A stretch of 5,633 nt of DNA from Candidatus Hydrogenedentota bacterium (GTDB lineage Bacteria > Hydrogenedentota > Hydrogenedentia > Hydrogenedentales > SLHB01), in NCBI GenBank assembly GCA_023384315.1, contig JAHDWY010000080.1, forward strand, positions 1-5,633, in the 5' to 3' direction. Position 1 is the first letter of the stretch. Every line of letters begins with the position of its first letter. The notes under the pieces were generated by a model. That model was not told the origin of the DNA. It was given only the letters and a program-made list of their open reading frames with translations, and searched no databases. This document shows positions 4,307-5,633 of this stretch, piece after piece. The translations under genes were made by a program, and so were the position numbers.

Positions 4307-5456
4307 ACAGAAGCCGCTTCCGAAGCACCAAGCCAGCGCCAAAGACCAAGGCGATGACTCCGGCCGCCCATGTCCGGGGGTCGGACCACGGCGTGCCCGG
4401 GGCTGGGGCGGTCACCGGATTCTCGGAAGAATCCGCAATCAGACGGCCCTCCTCCATGGCGTTCGGCTGCGCGGGAGCCAGGCTTGCCATCTGTTGAGCG
4501 TCCTCGCGCCCTTCCGGCCGAAGTCGCCCCAAGGGCGAATGCTGGTCGACAACCGAAGTCTTCACCGCATCGTCAGGCGAGGAAGCCGGAGTCGCCGATT
4601 CGGTCCCGTTTGCACCGGCTGCCGGTGGTGATGGCAGCGCGGCTCTCTTTCGCTCGAACTCCTTCGCCATGCGGTTCAACTGCGACAACCGGGATGCAGA
4701 ATCCGAAAGCTGCGCCGGCGCACCGGACCGCGTCACTTGGGGCATCCCGCCACGTTCGCCAAGTTCAGGTCCTTGCGATGGCGCATCGTTGTTTCCGGTA
4801 GGGACGACCGGGCTGCCTGCCCCCCCGGACGGCACCGGATTTCCGGATCCATCCGCCGGATCGTCGATATCGTCGGTCGGCGCGGGTACAGGGTCCTCGT
4901 CGTCAGGGACATCGGAACCGCCATCCGGGTCATCACCCGGTGGCGTGTCCGGGTCTTCTGGGTCTGGATCGTTTGCCGGTGAACCGTCAAGCGCAAGGGT
5001 GTTGCTGCTCCCCTGCGAGGCAATTGTCTGTCCGGCCAGGGAGGCCAGGGTTGTTCCGTCAATCGTCAAGTTGGTTTCGGCCGCGCTCGTCGCGTCAACA
5101 CGGCGGAACGACACCTCGGCAACCTTCCCGGCGTCCATCGTGGACTGATTGAGGCCGAACATCATGACCACATAATTGCCGGGGGAAGTCAGATTGTACT
5201 GAACGCCCTTTTCGGCGGCGAGGGCGGCCTCCCCCGCTCGAACCCCGTTCGGGGCGAGTATCGCGGGGTCGTAGCGTAGCGTGAAATCCAATGCGGCGAC
5301 ACCGTCTCCGAGGTTCCCATCCAGAAATACGGGAACATTCACGTTACTGCCGTCTACGGTGGGAGTACCGATAGTGAGAACACCCTCACCCCAAACAGGC
5401 AGCGCCGCAAACCCAAGGATTAGTGGGAATGCCTTACTCAGATACGGTAGTTGCAT
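4302..5456 (-). CDS. Secreted, membrane-anchored protein with one cohesin domain
   Basis: 384 residues. Residues 1 to about 23 are a signal peptide (K8, then hydrophobic FPLILGFAALPVW). Residues about 25-157 match a cohesin beta-sandwich: LTIGTPTVDGSNVNVPVFL, the pattern ALDFTLRYDPAIL (55-67), NYVVMMFGLN (94-103), GKVAEVSF (110-117) and a closing LTIDGTTLAS (130-139). Residues about 158-240 are rich in Asp, Pro, Gly and Ser, a flexible and possibly calcium-binding spacer. A short charged helix lies at about 250-283, then more low-complexity sequence. W363-L378 is a membrane segment followed by RKRLL, so the body faces outside the cytoplasm. Cohesins bind dockerin modules, and none is visible here. 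The ATG at 5456 is chosen because the signal peptide follows at once; a TTG at 5555 would add 33 residues ahead of it. No good Shine-Dalgarno precedes the ATG, so the start is slightly uncertain. The family is well supported, the partner is unknown. Confidence 0.82.
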   Translation of the reverse strand: MQLPYLSKAFPLILGFAALPVWGEGVLTIGTPTVDGSNVNVPVFLDGNLGDGVAALDFTLRYDPAILAPNGVRAGEAALAAEKGVQYNLTSPGNYVVMMFGLNQSTMDAGKVAEVSFRRVDATSAAETNLTIDGTTLASLAGQTIASQGSSNTLALDGSPANDPDPEDPDTPPGDDPDGGSDVPDDEDPVPAPTDDIDDPADGSGNPVPSGGAGSPVVPTGNNDAPSQGPELGERGGMPQVTRSGAPAQLSDSASRLSQLNRMAKEFERKRAALPSPPAAGANGTESATPASSPDDAVKTSVVDQHSPLGRLRPEGREDAQQMASLAPAQPNAMEEGRLIADSSENPVTAPAPGTPWSDPRTWAAGVIALVFGAGLVLRKRLLS

Positions 5457-5489
5457 TTCGAAAGCCCAGAACTGGTAACTCACGATCCT

Positions 5490-5511
5490 AACGTTGCGTA
5501 AGAGAAACGTT
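5490..5511. repeat. Paired AACGTT palindromes in the leader of gene D
   Basis: The 6-bp palindrome AACGTT occurs at 5490-5495 and 5506-5511, 10 bp apart, 34-55 bp upstream of the chosen start. It could be an operator or a leader hairpin. I found no convincing -35/-10 pair around it. Confidence 0.25.
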
Positions 5512-5596
5512 TCGTATCGCACACTCGTTGACAGGCCAGAGCAGGCCCCACGCAAAACACAACATGAACCATCTCAGCCACTTGCAACAAGACGGC

Positions 5597-5633
5597 CTAT
5601 TTGTCGTCTCCCCGGGCGGACTCTTCCACCATG
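5597..5633 (-). CDS. Possible C-terminal end of a gene entering from the right
   Basis: On the minus strand a frame open to the window edge reads MVEESARGDDK and stops with TAG (5599-5597). A charged tail of this kind is plausible as a protein C-terminus. It would lie 140 bp upstream of the cohesin gene on the same strand. The plus strand over this DNA also has an open frame from the ATG at 5564, but with no ribosome binding site. Too little is visible to name a product. Confidence 0.3.
   Translation of the reverse strand, partial: MVEESARGDDK

Noticed and set aside
3415..4389. 324-codon minus-strand open frame antisense to the dehydrogenase
   Set aside because: It overlaps a clear family member, has no ribosome binding site or motif, and its composition is that of a GC-rich antisense shadow.
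4669..5148. Plus-strand open frame rich in Ser/Gly/Pro opposite gene D
   Set aside because: Its low-complexity text is the mirror of the Asp/Pro-rich linker on the other strand, which has a signal peptide, cohesin and anchor. Only the minus reading makes a sensible protein.
5457..5555. N-terminal extension of the cohesin protein from a TTG at 5555
   Set aside because: It would place 33 residues ahead of a good signal peptide and uses a rare start codon without a ribosome binding site.
5528..5556. Perfect TTGACA at 5528-5533 as a plus-strand promoter
   Set aside because: At 16-18 bp spacing the -10 positions read ACGCAA, CGCAAA or GCAAAA, none resembling TATAAT, and no supported plus-strand gene follows.

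Overview
The window reads as chromosomal DNA from a GC-rich (about 60% by eye) bacterium with Gram-negative features. Pointers to this are a muropeptide-recycling-type enzyme, a signal-peptide/C-terminal-anchor surface protein with a cohesin domain, and intergenic space filled with short GC-rich palindromes. That mix resembles environmental lineages such as Planctomycetes, the wider PVC group or Hydrogenedentota. The taxonomic guess is inference; no marker gene is present.

Layout from left to right. Positions 1-72 may be the edge of a neighbouring gene, but the strand is unclear. Positions 73-501 are non-coding: four hairpin palindromes (85-305), a three-copy 10-bp direct repeat (304-332) and a candidate sigma70-type promoter (399-428). 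Gene A (502-2739, +) encodes a 745-residue fusion of a serine beta-lactamase-fold hydrolase, closest by motifs to the AmiE/PBP4B (YfeW) branch, to a NamZ (DUF1343) exo-beta-N-acetylmuramidase. Gene B (2736-2933, -) encodes a 65-residue protein; it is convergent with A and the two stop codons share CTAG. Gene B and gene C (3142-4203, +) diverge from a 208-bp intergenic region with back-to-back candidate promoters. Gene C encodes a medium-chain, zinc-containing-type dehydrogenase/reductase that keeps the structural zinc cysteines but lacks recognisable catalytic zinc ligands. Gene D (4302-5456, -) is convergent with C and has a good intrinsic terminator over its stop codon. It encodes a secreted, membrane-anchored cohesin-domain protein with a long Asp/Pro-rich linker. 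Positions 5457-5633 hold its leader and possibly the last codons of another minus-strand gene.

How the genes fit together: A, C and D show no obvious shared pathway, and the alternating strands argue against one operon. The most interesting item is gene A. It joins two activities that act consecutively in peptidoglycan salvage (removal of the stem peptide from MurNAc, then release of the MurNAc) in one polypeptide with no visible signal peptide. The second is gene D, a lone cohesin with no dockerin or cellulosome gene in view. I found no CRISPR array, transposase, tRNA, rRNA or defence system.
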